From: Amphritea atlantica
GTDB lineage: Bacteria; Pseudomonadota; Gammaproteobacteria; Pseudomonadales; Balneatricaceae
Length of the DNA stretch: 64,000 nt
Reading direction: 5' to 3'
Assembly (NCBI GenBank): GCA_024397875.1
Contig: CP073344.1
Span: forward strand, 2,905,001-2,969,000
Each line of letters begins with the position of its first letter. The stretch's first letter is position 1. The notes beneath the pieces were generated by a model that ran no database searches, was not told where the DNA came from, and was given only the letters and a program-made list of their open reading frames with translations. Below are positions 46,669 through 55,350 of the stretch, piece by piece. The position numbers were made by a program, and so were the translations under genes.

Positions 46669-47565
46669 ATGGATAAACTGAACCTGATGTCTACCTTTGT
46701 CACCGTTGCAGAGGCAGGCAGCTTTACCGCCGCGGCAAAACGCCTGGGCAAAACCAAAGCATTGGTTAGCACACATATAGCGCAACTCGAAAATCTCTTA
46801 AAAGTCAGGCTGATTATCCGCTCGACACGCAGCATGCAGATCACCAGCGAAGGTAACAGCTATTATCATCAGGCCAGGAAGATTCTGGATGATATAACTC
46901 ATCTCGAATCCCAGCTGCTTCATCAAAGCCAGAGCCTGGCAGGGCGACTGCGTATCTCTGCACCGACGACATTTGGCGAACTGGTTCTGATGCCGTTCAT
47001 CGCAGAACTGACAACCGCCAACCCTGAACTGCAAATCGAGCTACAACTAAATGACCGGTATGTAGACCTGATCAGTGAAGGGTACGACGCGGCACTGAGG
47101 GTTGGCAATCTGGCGGATTCATCCCTGATCGCAAGGCGTGCAGGCTTTACACAGATGATCCTCTGCGCATCACCTGAATTTATAAAACACTATGGCCAGC
47201 CCGATTCGTTAGGTCAGCTGGAAGGTCTGCCCTGTGTATTTGACACTAACGATAGACAAGGGGGCAGCTGGAGCTTTGTGCAAGAGCAACAGAAAGTTGA
47301 AATCAAACCCAAAATTGTCGCCTGGGTGAACAGCGCACTGGCGGCAGCTAAAATGGCGAGTACGGGCAGAGTGATGGCACTCTGCCCGGAATTTGCTATC
47401 CATACGATGCTGCAAACAGGGGAACTGATCAGGCTATTACCTCAGGTGAACAACACTCCGATACCGATCAATGTGATCTACCCTCATCGTCAGCACCTGT
47501 CCAACAGAGTGACAACCTTTACGCAGCAATTTATGGCCTACTGGAACAGGCAAAACACAGCATAG
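46669..47565 (+). CDS. LysR-family transcriptional regulator
   Basis: 298 residues. N-terminal winged HTH (LMSTFVTVAEAGSFTAAAKRLGKTKALVSTHIAQLENLLKVRL) and a C-terminal effector-binding domain of the CrgA/AaeR type (LRISAPTTFGELVLMPFIAEL, GYDAALRVGNLADSSLIARR). It is divergent from the doxX operon and is the natural candidate for its regulator, perhaps responding to a quinone or catechol. No LysR box was assigned in the 166 bp gap. Confidence 0.9.
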   Translation: MDKLNLMSTFVTVAEAGSFTAAAKRLGKTKALVSTHIAQLENLLKVRLIIRSTRSMQITSEGNSYYHQARKILDDITHLESQLLHQSQSLAGRLRISAPTTFGELVLMPFIAELTTANPELQIELQLNDRYVDLISEGYDAALRVGNLADSSLIARRAGFTQMILCASPEFIKHYGQPDSLGQLEGLPCVFDTNDRQGGSWSFVQEQQKVEIKPKIVAWVNSALAAAKMASTGRVMALCPEFAIHTMLQTGELIRLLPQVNNTPIPINVIYPHRQHLSNRVTTFTQQFMAYWNRQNTA

Positions 47566-47623
47566 TTGCTAGAATTTTGCCTGCCTCAACGTTTCCTGTA
47601 GGTATACCGGTTGATCAAAACCC

Positions 47624-48685
47624 TTAGATCCGTTTGAACAACGCCGACCGGTTCTGCTCTTCAGCACCATCGGCTGCGGTGACAAAGCGTTCCATATGAA
47701 TATCCCGTTCAAACAGCCGTCCCTGCATCAGGGTTGTGATGGCCGCATCGATCATCGGCGGCGGACCGCAGAGGTACGCTTTATTGCCATCAAAACGGCC
47801 ATTGAAATGAGCCTGTGCCGCTTCATGCACAAAGCCGGTAAAGCCCTGCCAGTCATCATTCGGCTCCGGAGCATTCAGCGCCGGCACGTAGGTGAAGTTG
47901 GCAAACTCTCTGGCGAGGTTTTCAAACAACGTCCGGTTATACAGTTCGGCAACATTGCGCGCGCCCTGCAACAGCGTTATCGGGCGACTGTCGCCCTCCT
48001 CCAGCATATCCAGAATCATCGATTGCGGGCTGGATAATCCCGAACCTCCGGCGATAAAAATCGCCCCCTGATCATCCGATTTTCGCACAAAAAACTGACC
48101 GTAGGGCCCGCTGACATCCAGCGTATCCCCCACCTCCAGTTGCTCATGCAGATAGCTGGTGCCCGCTCCGCCCGGCACTAAGCGGACATGCAGTTCCAGC
48201 GTGCCGGCCTCAGAGGGTTTATTGGCAATGGAAAATGCCCGACTGCCCTCTACTCCGGGTATCTTCAGGTTGATATACTGGCCAGCCTGAAACGCCATCG
48301 GCTTATCCAGTTCAAAAAAGATCCCTTTAATGGTGGGGGACAACTCCCGTATTTCGGTCACGGTGCCAATAAAATCCAGCACCGGATAACCGGCGAAGTC
48401 ATCATCCACATCAATATCCGCCTCGATCACCATATCGGATTCCGGGGTGCAGCAACAGGCCAGCACCTTCCCTTCATCCCGCTCCATATCCATCAGCGCA
48501 AAGGGAGAGGCGTTACCCAGATCACCTTCACCTTCAAGCACCTGAACTTTGCAGGTGGCACAGGTGCCGTGACCACAGGCAAACGGCAACCAGACGCCCT
48601 GACGCAGGGCAGCATCCAGAATAGTCTGCCCCTCTTCAACCTCGATCACATCACCGGTGGGTTCTACTGTTACTTCATAACTCAT
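47624..48685 (-). CDS. dmpP: Phenol hydroxylase component P5 (reductase)
   Basis: 353 residues from the second Met, which is 7 nt after GAGG (the first Met at 48688 is too close). An N-terminal [2Fe-2S] domain has the Cys-x4-Cys-x2-Cys set in FACGHGTCATCKV and a later Cys in VLACCC. FAD-binding (SRAFSIANKPSE) and NAD-binding (FIAGGSGLSSPQSMILDML, AYLCGPPPMIDA) domains follow. It passes electrons from NADH to the DmpN diiron centre. Last gene of the hydroxylase operon. Confidence 0.95.
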   Translation of the reverse strand: MSYEVTVEPTGDVIEVEEGQTILDAALRQGVWLPFACGHGTCATCKVQVLEGEGDLGNASPFALMDMERDEGKVLACCCTPESDMVIEADIDVDDDFAGYPVLDFIGTVTEIRELSPTIKGIFFELDKPMAFQAGQYINLKIPGVEGSRAFSIANKPSEAGTLELHVRLVPGGAGTSYLHEQLEVGDTLDVSGPYGQFFVRKSDDQGAIFIAGGSGLSSPQSMILDMLEEGDSRPITLLQGARNVAELYNRTLFENLAREFANFTYVPALNAPEPNDDWQGFTGFVHEAAQAHFNGRFDGNKAYLCGPPPMIDAAITTLMQGRLFERDIHMERFVTAADGAEEQNRSALFKRI

Positions 48686-48748
48686 CATTTCACCTCGCTG
48701 CAGGGCGCCTTCCGACGAAGGCCTGCCCTGCCTTTATCCCGCGGTTCA

Positions 48749-49111
48749 TTAAACCCCTGCGCTTTGATAACCCAGCAGTTCCGGGGTTTTAAAGCGGATC
48801 AGCGATTTGTGCCCCACGCCCTGAGCCTCCAGACTGGCATCCAGTTGGGGTTTAAACGGTTCACCGTCCAGCAGCCACTCAGCCGTGTCCCAGTTGATCT
48901 GACTGAACTCCGGATGCTGACCAAAGGCTTCCGGCATAATATTTTCAATCAACGCCGCAAACGGCATTGAGGGTGGCAGTGGAAACGCTTTGGCCGCGCA
49001 GAACATGCGGTGCTCATCCCAACCCAGGTAAACAACCTGATTGCCGTGGAAGTTCTCCACCCGGTCCATCCGCTCGCCCTGATAGCCAGGATTTAGTGCG
49101 TATACAGGCAT
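48749..49111 (-). CDS. dmpO: Phenol hydroxylase component P4
   Basis: 120 residues matching the P4 family: MPVYALNPGYQGERMDRVENFHGNQVVYLGWDEHRMFCAAKAF in pattern, with PEFSQINWDTAEW and LGHKSLIRFKTP-type ending. P4 is the small gamma-like subunit of the phenol hydroxylase oxygenase. Lies 69 bp after dmpN and 63 bp before dmpP. Confidence 0.93.
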   Translation of the reverse strand: MPVYALNPGYQGERMDRVENFHGNQVVYLGWDEHRMFCAAKAFPLPPSMPFAALIENIMPEAFGQHPEFSQINWDTAEWLLDGEPFKPQLDASLEAQGVGHKSLIRFKTPELLGYQSAGV

Positions 49112-49180
49112 CGTTATATCCTCTTGTTATTCTTGTCCGGATGCAGCAATGCCACACCCGTTATGATTGTTTCTGACGGT

Positions 49181-50683
49181 TCAGGCGACGCCTTTCCACT
49201 TATTCCAGCGCACCTCATCGGGTGAGCCTTTAATATCCATATTGTCGACGCCAACATTCATCTTGTAGTAGTCCTTCAGAATATCGCCGACCTCGGGACC
49301 ACCACAGTTGCCCTGAAAGATCTGATGTACCGGTAACCAGGCCTGCACATACTTTTCCGGTTCCTCTTTGAAAATGTCGCAGCAACCGTCAGAGCAGAAG
49401 TGATAACGCTCACCCTGATAAACAAAGTCACGCATCGAGTTCTGGTTCGGATTATCCATCTCGGTAAACAGCATCGGGATCTGACAGGTCTGACACAGTT
49501 GTGGCAAACCGGTGGTGTAAAAGCGTTCGCCTTTAGCTTCCATCTCTTTAGCCATTTCCCACAGAGGACGGTAGTATTTATCGAAAGTGTCCGGGTATTG
49601 CGCCGACAGCCAGTCCAGTTCTTCATCGCTTGGGATCCAGGTGTGGAACCCTGCAGCATGCCCATGGGTATAGAAGGTCCACCAGGCCTGATGGGAAATA
49701 TGCTCTTTCTCTTTCTCAATGGTTTCCGCGTACTTCGGCATGCGGATACCATAACGGGCCAGGTCCTTAAACAGTGCCCCACCAGCCTCTTCGAAATAGA
49801 CCTCCCAGGCCTCTTTCCAGGACATCACTTTATTCGGCAGCATATAGTCCATCATCATCGCAACGATCGTCAGCAAACGAGTGCCGCGCCAGAACCACTT
49901 ATCAAGCCATTTCTGCACAATAGGCACGTTATCTTCATGCTGCTCCAGCAGAAACTTGATCACTTCAAGTCCCAGAGTCATATGACGGGCCTCGTCAGAC
50001 TGCGCCGAGAAACCAAAGGTCACTGTGGCCATATCGCCGTTATAAGCAGCACCGGACATAAAGGGTACAAACAGCAGATTAGTCAGCACGTACTCAAAGG
50101 AGAAGCCGATTGCGATCATAAATTCGAACGGCCCGGCACTTCGTGCATCACAAAAGAACGAACGGGGTACCGACAGATACCACACCCGGTCATGCATGTG
50201 GCTGAATTCCTGGAAACCATCGAAGAACTTGTTGTAGTGACTCATCGCATGGATCTGGGTCTGCACATGACGCAGTTCATCCAGCGACTGCATCTGGCAG
50301 GCCACCCGGGCCCCCACACCCCCAAACTGACGCCCCACATGAGCAAAACCCTGATAGGCCTGATATTCCAGTGGCGATACGCCTGTAAGGAAGATCTTCA
50401 CCGCATTCACATAGCGGGGATCAACCACATTCAGGTGACCATTATTCTGAGAGAAGGCATCGAAAATGGCGTACAGCTTTTTCTCTTTCTCGGCCTGATA
50501 CTTCCAGTAGGAATCCATGGTCAGACGGAACGGATCTTCCCACTTGTCCCAGTCGGTAATTTTAATCCCTTCAAACTCTTCGTAGGGAAACGCCTGTTTA
50601 CGGTCTTCATAGGAAAACTCCCAGTCCAGATCGCGGGTCAGCAGGCGATACTTATCTTTTATATTTAGTTTTTTAGCAGCCAT
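49181..50683 (-). CDS. dmpN: Phenol hydroxylase component P3 (diiron oxygenase large subunit)
   Basis: 500 residues from the ATG at 50683 (MAAKKLNIKDKYRLL); an extension to 50707 is less likely. Diiron ligands follow the soluble methane monooxygenase spacing: Glu106, Glu136-x2-His139 (SLDELRHV), Glu197 and Glu231-x2-His234 (SDEARHM). A C-terminal YHS-like segment (CQTCQIPMLF, YHFCSDGCCDIFKEEP) is typical of the family. With DmpL and DmpO it forms the oxygenase that makes catechol from phenol. Confidence 0.96.
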   Translation of the reverse strand: MAAKKLNIKDKYRLLTRDLDWEFSYEDRKQAFPYEEFEGIKITDWDKWEDPFRLTMDSYWKYQAEKEKKLYAIFDAFSQNNGHLNVVDPRYVNAVKIFLTGVSPLEYQAYQGFAHVGRQFGGVGARVACQMQSLDELRHVQTQIHAMSHYNKFFDGFQEFSHMHDRVWYLSVPRSFFCDARSAGPFEFMIAIGFSFEYVLTNLLFVPFMSGAAYNGDMATVTFGFSAQSDEARHMTLGLEVIKFLLEQHEDNVPIVQKWLDKWFWRGTRLLTIVAMMMDYMLPNKVMSWKEAWEVYFEEAGGALFKDLARYGIRMPKYAETIEKEKEHISHQAWWTFYTHGHAAGFHTWIPSDEELDWLSAQYPDTFDKYYRPLWEMAKEMEAKGERFYTTGLPQLCQTCQIPMLFTEMDNPNQNSMRDFVYQGERYHFCSDGCCDIFKEEPEKYVQAWLPVHQIFQGNCGGPEVGDILKDYYKMNVGVDNMDIKGSPDEVRWNKWKGVA

Positions 50684-50694
50684 GATGTTTCCCC

Positions 50695-50964
50695 TTACCG
50701 TTTCCACTCAAGGACGAACTGATCGTCATCTTCATCTACGTTACCGCCGAGGGTGATCAGATTGATGTGCAACTCCTGCACATCCCAGTCCCGTCCCATC
50801 TTCTCTTCCACCACCGAACGTTCGATTACCAGTTTATTTTCCCGTTCGATACGGATCATCGCGGGCTGATGGATAACAGTGGCATCCGGATTACTCTCTT
50901 CAATCGCTTCGACGATATAGCGGGACTCATCGTTGTCCTGCAGTGCGATATATACTTTTGACAT
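50695..50964 (-). CDS. dmpM: Phenol hydroxylase component P2 (coupling protein)
   Basis: 89 residues: VYIALQDNDESRYIVEAIEESNPDATVIHQPAMIRIE pattern and the end LGGNVDEDDDQFVLEWKR. P2 has no cofactor and binds the oxygenase to start turnover. 11 bp before dmpN and 32 bp after dmpL. Confidence 0.94.
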   Translation of the reverse strand: MSKVYIALQDNDESRYIVEAIEESNPDATVIHQPAMIRIERENKLVIERSVVEEKMGRDWDVQELHINLITLGGNVDEDDDQFVLEWKR

Positions 50965-50996
50965 GGTGATAAACCTTATTGTTTTTATGCGTGGAG

Positions 50997-51983
50997 TTAT
51001 TTCAGCAGACCGGTTTTTGCCAGACGTTTACCCCAGGCATCCCCGGCTATCGCCAGTGCTTCAGGGCCGATCATCTCTTCAGCCAGCGGCGCCAGTGCTT
51101 CAAAGGCTTTGCCTTTCCAGTGTTCAACCCACTGGTTCAGCTGCTGTTTGTTGGCATCGGATTCCGTGGCTGCAATTTTCACCACCGCATCCACCCAGCG
51201 ATTGGTGTCTTTATTCCAGTTCTGAATAAACTCGGTCAGCATGCTGAAGTCCTGACCGCCGTTATCCGCCAGCCACTGATCGAACTGCAGATAGACCAGC
51301 TCATAAATCAGTCCATCCAAAACCACATCCTGAGCGACAAAAGATTCAAACCAGTCTTCGACACAGATATTGGCTTCGCAGTAGGCACGCACGCCCTGCC
51401 ACACCGCATCGTCGGTCCAGTAGCGCTTGGCTTCAGCCAGGGCATCACCGGAGTTACCATCCAGAATCAGACCGATGCGCGACAGATACTGAGCATTGCC
51501 CAGACGATCCATGCCGTTATACAACAGCGCCTGAGTAATCGCTGTGCCATAGCCCAGTGAGCTGCCATACATGTTATTCAGGTTGGCCGCTTGCTCGACA
51601 TGACGCAGCGGCACCAGTAGCCGGATCACCTTCTGCTGAATGGCCTCAGGAATCAGGCGCGCCAGATCGCGCTTTTCGAAGAAGCTGTAATTGCTCTCAG
51701 CCACTTCCTGCTGCCTGGCGCGCATCTGTACATAGGTGCCGTAGTAAAATTGACGGGGGTCTTTGAAGGCGTACCAGTCTTCCATCACGATGGCGGTACG
51801 GCCTTTATCGTTGAGTTCAAACTCAGGTTGCCACAGAGGCTTGTAATGAAAGTTAATTTCGGAGGCAACATCATAAGTCGCTTCCTGATAACGGGTAGCC
51901 GGTTTATCACCGAAACGACGTTCAATGTGCGCAAAAGTGTTGCGCACCGGCTCCAGCATGGCTGTTTTAATCTCAATGGTCAT
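50997..51983 (-). CDS. dmpL: Phenol hydroxylase component P1 (beta subunit)
   Basis: 328 residues of the ferritin-like, non-catalytic beta-subunit family: RRFGDKPATRYQEATYDVASEINFHYKP, RTAIVMEDWYAFKDPRQFYYGTYV, and SSLGYGTAITQALLYNGMDRLGNAQ. It pairs with DmpN in the oxygenase. 65 bp after dmpK. Confidence 0.95.
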   Translation of the reverse strand: MTIEIKTAMLEPVRNTFAHIERRFGDKPATRYQEATYDVASEINFHYKPLWQPEFELNDKGRTAIVMEDWYAFKDPRQFYYGTYVQMRARQQEVAESNYSFFEKRDLARLIPEAIQQKVIRLLVPLRHVEQAANLNNMYGSSLGYGTAITQALLYNGMDRLGNAQYLSRIGLILDGNSGDALAEAKRYWTDDAVWQGVRAYCEANICVEDWFESFVAQDVVLDGLIYELVYLQFDQWLADNGGQDFSMLTEFIQNWNKDTNRWVDAVVKIAATESDANKQQLNQWVEHWKGKAFEALAPLAEEMIGPEALAIAGDAWGKRLAKTGLLK

Positions 51984-52048
51984 TTGCTTTTATCCCATTT
52001 TTTTTGGATCGTTATTGTTATTCTCAAGTCACCGCTGACGGTGTCTGA

Positions 52049-52345
52049 TCAGCGGTGGTTATTCGCCATCAGCGTTTCCTCTCCGTAGCGCCATTTTTCC
52101 ATCTCGATATCGATAGCTTCCTGCTGCTCCCGGGTCATAAAGACCACCTCATTGGCAGTACAAAAATGTTCGAAAGCGCCTTTTGGCATAATCAGTTCGA
52201 CGAACAGCGCCGGGTCACCGATAGCAAAATCAAACTCTACGAAGCGGGCATCCTCAGCACTACGCACACGGACATACTTAGTCAGCCGGTCAAAACCGGA
52301 CCGGTTCTCAGAATCATTACGGGTGTGTAGTTTCAGATCTGCCAT
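52049..52345 (-). CDS. dmpK: Phenol hydroxylase component P0 (assembly protein)
   Basis: 98 residues: KYVRVRSAEDARFVEFDFAIGDPALFVELIMP, AFEHFCTANEVVFMTREQQEAIDIEMEKW. P0 helps load iron into the oxygenase. First gene of the operon, with AGGTGA before the ATG. Its -24/-12 promoter lies 42-56 nt upstream. Confidence 0.93.
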   Translation of the reverse strand: MADLKLHTRNDSENRSGFDRLTKYVRVRSAEDARFVEFDFAIGDPALFVELIMPKGAFEHFCTANEVVFMTREQQEAIDIEMEKWRYGEETLMANNHR

Positions 52346-52386
52346 ATGATCACCTGTGAAATTAAGTTTTAATCACAAGGGTTAAA

Positions 52387-52401
52387 GCAATGGCTGTGCC
52401 A
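52387..52401 (-). promoter_or_regulatory. Sigma-54 (-24/-12) promoter of dmpKLMNOP
   Basis: Minus strand TGGCAC-AGCCA-TTGC, an exact match to the -24/-12 consensus parts. Transcription would begin near 52375, giving a short leader before dmpK at 52345. Confidence 0.9.
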
Positions 52402-52707
52402 GAGATAGAAAAATGCAACAAAACAGCAGAAAAACAAATGTAACATACTGATTTAAAATAATAATAAAGATTAATCACACATACGGTTCGGCCTGAGAGC
52501 AAACCCGGTAAGCAATGAATAAAAGCTTATGAAATAGTGAAAAGTTAATGAAAAAATCAAAAATCGGCCTCTGACGTTTCGCCGTCAATCATCGTTGGAA
52601 ATTTAAATAGGTGTTGTTTTTTAGGCAAAATAAGCGTCACAATAAAAAGCAGAGTCAGTCCCTGACATCGATACAAATCAAAAGAAAAATAACAAAAGCA
52701 GTGCAAT
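52402..52707. promoter_or_regulatory. dmpR-dmpK divergent regulatory region
   Basis: A 306 bp AT-rich stretch between the sigma-54 promoter and dmpR. It should hold the DmpR upstream activating sites and an IHF site. Near 52540-52575 there are TTGA/TCAA-like half-sites on the minus strand, but no clean XylR-type palindrome was found by eye. No ORF. Confidence 0.4.
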
Positions 52708-54408
52708 ATGACAGAATTACAACCTAAGCTTCCTGACGCTCAGGATCTCTTAGAACAGATCCGCTTCGACAATGAAGAGGGCAAAATCTGGCTGGATGAG
52801 CAGCGCATGCTGCTGATCCATTCCGCAGTCATGGGATTACTGCGAAACGAGCTGATCCAGACGCTGGGAGTAGAGAGAGCTAAAGGCTTCCTCATGCGCT
52901 TCGGATACCATACCGGCTTGCGAGATGCCGAACTGGCTAAAAAAGTTCGCCCGGATATGACCCCCGAAGAAGTTTTTATGGTGGGACCTCAGCTTCATGC
53001 CATCAAAGGTATGGTTAAAGTCATCCCGGTTTCTCTGGAGTTCGACGAAGATAGCCAACATTTCTTCGGTGCTTTTGACTGGTACAACTCCCATGAAGTA
53101 GAAACTCACCTGGCAAATTATGGTAATTCCGACGTTCCGGTTTGCTGGACACTGATCGGTTATGCCAGTGGCTTTTCCACCTATCAGATGAACCGCCAGA
53201 TCATCTTCAGGGAAACTCAGTGCGCCGCCACCGGAGCCGATCACTGCCATATCGAGGGGCGTCCGGCCGAAGACTGGGACGATCCCGAAGAGATGGAAAA
53301 ATATCTTCTTCCCGACCCCATTATTGAACAGCTGATGGCCCTGCAGGATGAAGTCAGCGTTCTCAAAGATCAGTTTCGCAGCAACGATGCTGAAGAAGAC
53401 CTGCTGTTTAACAGCGTCGGCCACTCAGCAGCGTTTAAAAATGTCTGCCACCTGATACGTAAAGCGTCAAAAAGTAAGGTTAGCGTACTGCTGCAGGGCG
53501 AAACCGGCGTGGGAAAAGAGGTTGTTGCCCGGGGCCTGCATACAACCAGTGACCGGGCGGACAAACCCTTTGTTGCAGTCAACTGTGCCTGCATCCCCCC
53601 TGACCTGATAGAAGCCGAGTTATTCGGGGTGGAAAAAGGCGCTTATACCGGAGCAACCCAATCCCGCGAGGGTAAATTTGAACGGGCCCACCGGGGGACT
53701 ATTTTTCTCGACGAGGTGATCGAGCTGACTCCAAGGGCGCAGGCGTCACTGCTGAGAGTGTTACAGGAATCTGAATTTGAGCGGGTCGGTGACAACCGCA
53801 CCCGGCGAATTGATGTGCGGGTTGTCGCTGCCACCAATGAGGACCTGGAAGCCGCTGTTCAGGAAGGTCGTTTCCGCGCCGATCTGTTTTACCGTTTAAA
53901 TGTCTATCCGGTACATATCCCCCCGCTTCGCGACCGTACCGAAGATATTCCACTGCTGACCGAACACTTCCTGAAAAAATACTGCACCCTGTACAATAAA
54001 AAAACATCCGGTATCTCAGATAAAACGATGCAGGCACTGACCCAGTACAAGTGGCCCGGTAATATCCGCGAGCTGGAGAATATGATTGAACGGGGCGTCA
54101 TTCTGACCGAAAACAACCAGACGATCAGTATGGCCAGCTTCTTTCCCTCGCTGTCTGAACCCTCTCATCCATTGAATATCATTGGTGGCCGGGGGCAGCT
54201 TCATGAAGAAGCGCCCAAACCTGATACAACGGATCAGGAACCTGTCGAAAGCCTGCTGGTTGAAAACTTCAGCCTCGAACAGCTTGAGCAGCAATTAATT
54301 GAAGAGGCGATGTCCCAGTGCAGCAATAATGTTTCCAAAGCGGCACGTAAGCTCGGGCTGACACGTCCGGCACTGGCCTACCGTTTGAAAAAATTCCAGG
54401 ATGGATAA
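52708..54408 (+). CDS. dmpR: Sigma-54-dependent phenol sensor-activator (XylR/NtrC family)
   Basis: 566 residues. About 20-210 form the XylR_N/V4R aromatic-sensing domain (GRFGYHTG-like MRFGYHTGLRDAEL, GFSTYQMNRQIIFRETQCAATGADHCHIEGRP). The AAA+ domain has Walker A GETGVGKE, the sigma-54 contact loop GAYTGA (usual GAFTGA; Tyr is tolerated in the family), Walker B GTIFLDEV and the arginine region FYRLNVYPVHIPPLRDR. A Fis-type HTH ends it (NVSKAARKLGLTRPALAYRLKKF). It should bind phenols directly and activate the two -24/-12 promoters in the cluster. Divergent from dmpK. Confidence 0.94.
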   Translation: MTELQPKLPDAQDLLEQIRFDNEEGKIWLDEQRMLLIHSAVMGLLRNELIQTLGVERAKGFLMRFGYHTGLRDAELAKKVRPDMTPEEVFMVGPQLHAIKGMVKVIPVSLEFDEDSQHFFGAFDWYNSHEVETHLANYGNSDVPVCWTLIGYASGFSTYQMNRQIIFRETQCAATGADHCHIEGRPAEDWDDPEEMEKYLLPDPIIEQLMALQDEVSVLKDQFRSNDAEEDLLFNSVGHSAAFKNVCHLIRKASKSKVSVLLQGETGVGKEVVARGLHTTSDRADKPFVAVNCACIPPDLIEAELFGVEKGAYTGATQSREGKFERAHRGTIFLDEVIELTPRAQASLLRVLQESEFERVGDNRTRRIDVRVVAATNEDLEAAVQEGRFRADLFYRLNVYPVHIPPLRDRTEDIPLLTEHFLKKYCTLYNKKTSGISDKTMQALTQYKWPGNIRELENMIERGVILTENNQTISMASFFPSLSEPSHPLNIIGGRGQLHEEAPKPDTTDQEPVESLLVENFSLEQLEQQLIEEAMSQCSNNVSKAARKLGLTRPALAYRLKKFQDG

Positions 54409-54459
54409 CAGGTGAAGGCTGTTTTAGAATGACGGCCTTCTCTCCTTCCTGAGTTTGCC

Positions 54460-55173
54460 ATGAATCTGATACTCCTGTTTGAAAGTGATTTCACCGCAAC
54501 CGATACCGTGATCATCAATGACCGGCGCTTTCACCATATCAGGCAGTTCCACCAGCCAGCCCAGGGACAGCGACTGAAAGTAGGCCTGCTGAATGGCAAG
54601 ACCGGTAGCGGCATCGTGATCAGCCTCACTGAGCAGAGCATCACGCTGGAGGTATTACTGGAAAACCAGCCTCCTGCCGCTCTGCCACTGACCCTGTTAC
54701 TGGCGCTGCCCCGACCCAAAATGCTGAAACGCACCCTGCAAACCATTACCAGTATGGGGGTTAAACAGATCTACCTGATCAACTCTTACAAGGTGGATAA
54801 AAGTTACTGGTCGACGCCGGTGTTGCAGCAGGACAATCTCAGAGAGCAATTACTGCTGGGGCTGGAACAGTCAGGCGATACGGTACTGCCCGAAGTGCAC
54901 CTGCGAAAGCGCTTTAAGCCATTTGTAGAGGATGAACTGCCGCAGATCGCCCGCCAGACCCGGGCTCTGGTTGCACACCCCTACCATGCCTCGCCCTGCC
55001 CCGGGGCCAGCACCGGGGAAACAACCCTCGCTATCGGCCCCGAGGGTGGTTTTATACCCTATGAAGTTGAAAAGTTTCAGGCCACCGGGTTTGAAGCGAT
55101 CCATATCGGCCAGAGAATTCTGCGGGTTGAGAATGCAGTACCGGTGTTATTAGCCAGGCTATTTCCTGTTTAA
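54460..55173 (+). CDS. rsmE: 16S rRNA (uracil-1498-N3)-methyltransferase
   Basis: 237 residues of the SPOUT (trefoil knot) family: RRFHHIRQFHQPAQGQRL, LLALPRPKMLKRTLQTITSMGVKQIYLINS, REQLLLGLEQSGDTVLPEV and the SAM loop AIGPEGGFIPYEVE with LGQRILRVE-type end (HIGQRILRVENAVPVLL). It methylates U1498 of 16S rRNA. 51 bp after dmpR; probably a separate unit. Confidence 0.92.
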   Translation: MNLILLFESDFTATDTVIINDRRFHHIRQFHQPAQGQRLKVGLLNGKTGSGIVISLTEQSITLEVLLENQPPAALPLTLLLALPRPKMLKRTLQTITSMGVKQIYLINSYKVDKSYWSTPVLQQDNLREQLLLGLEQSGDTVLPEVHLRKRFKPFVEDELPQIARQTRALVAHPYHASPCPGASTGETTLAIGPEGGFIPYEVEKFQATGFEAIHIGQRILRVENAVPVLLARLFPV

Positions 55174-55219
55174 CAAACAGACTTTTATGACCTGAATCAA
55201 TAAAATTGATAAATTTAAC

Positions 55220-55234
55220 TGAGAATCATCCTCA
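55220..55234 (+). promoter_or_regulatory. Candidate Fur box upstream of fbpA
   Basis: TGAGAAT-C-ATCCTCA fits the 7-1-7 Fur motif TGATAATnATTATCA at 11 of 14 positions. It lies 117 bp before the fbpA start. A second AT-rich stretch at about 55261-55285 may extend it. Confidence 0.55.
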
Positions 55235-55350
55235 TTTGAGTTGACTTTAACTTTGCGTTGAATAAGAATAGTTCGCATTAGCAATACAGTTTTGAATTAG
55301 CGGCTTTACCGCCCTTTAATAAAGTCAGACACAACTCGGGTGTTTCAACT

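Noticed and set aside
48188..48970. A 260-codon ORF antisense to dmpP/dmpO
   Set aside because: It spans two well-supported genes and the gap between them on the other strand; no ribosome site or domain.
49400..50668. A 422-codon ORF antisense to dmpN
   Set aside because: dmpN is certain from its diiron residues; the antisense frame has no recognisable protein features.
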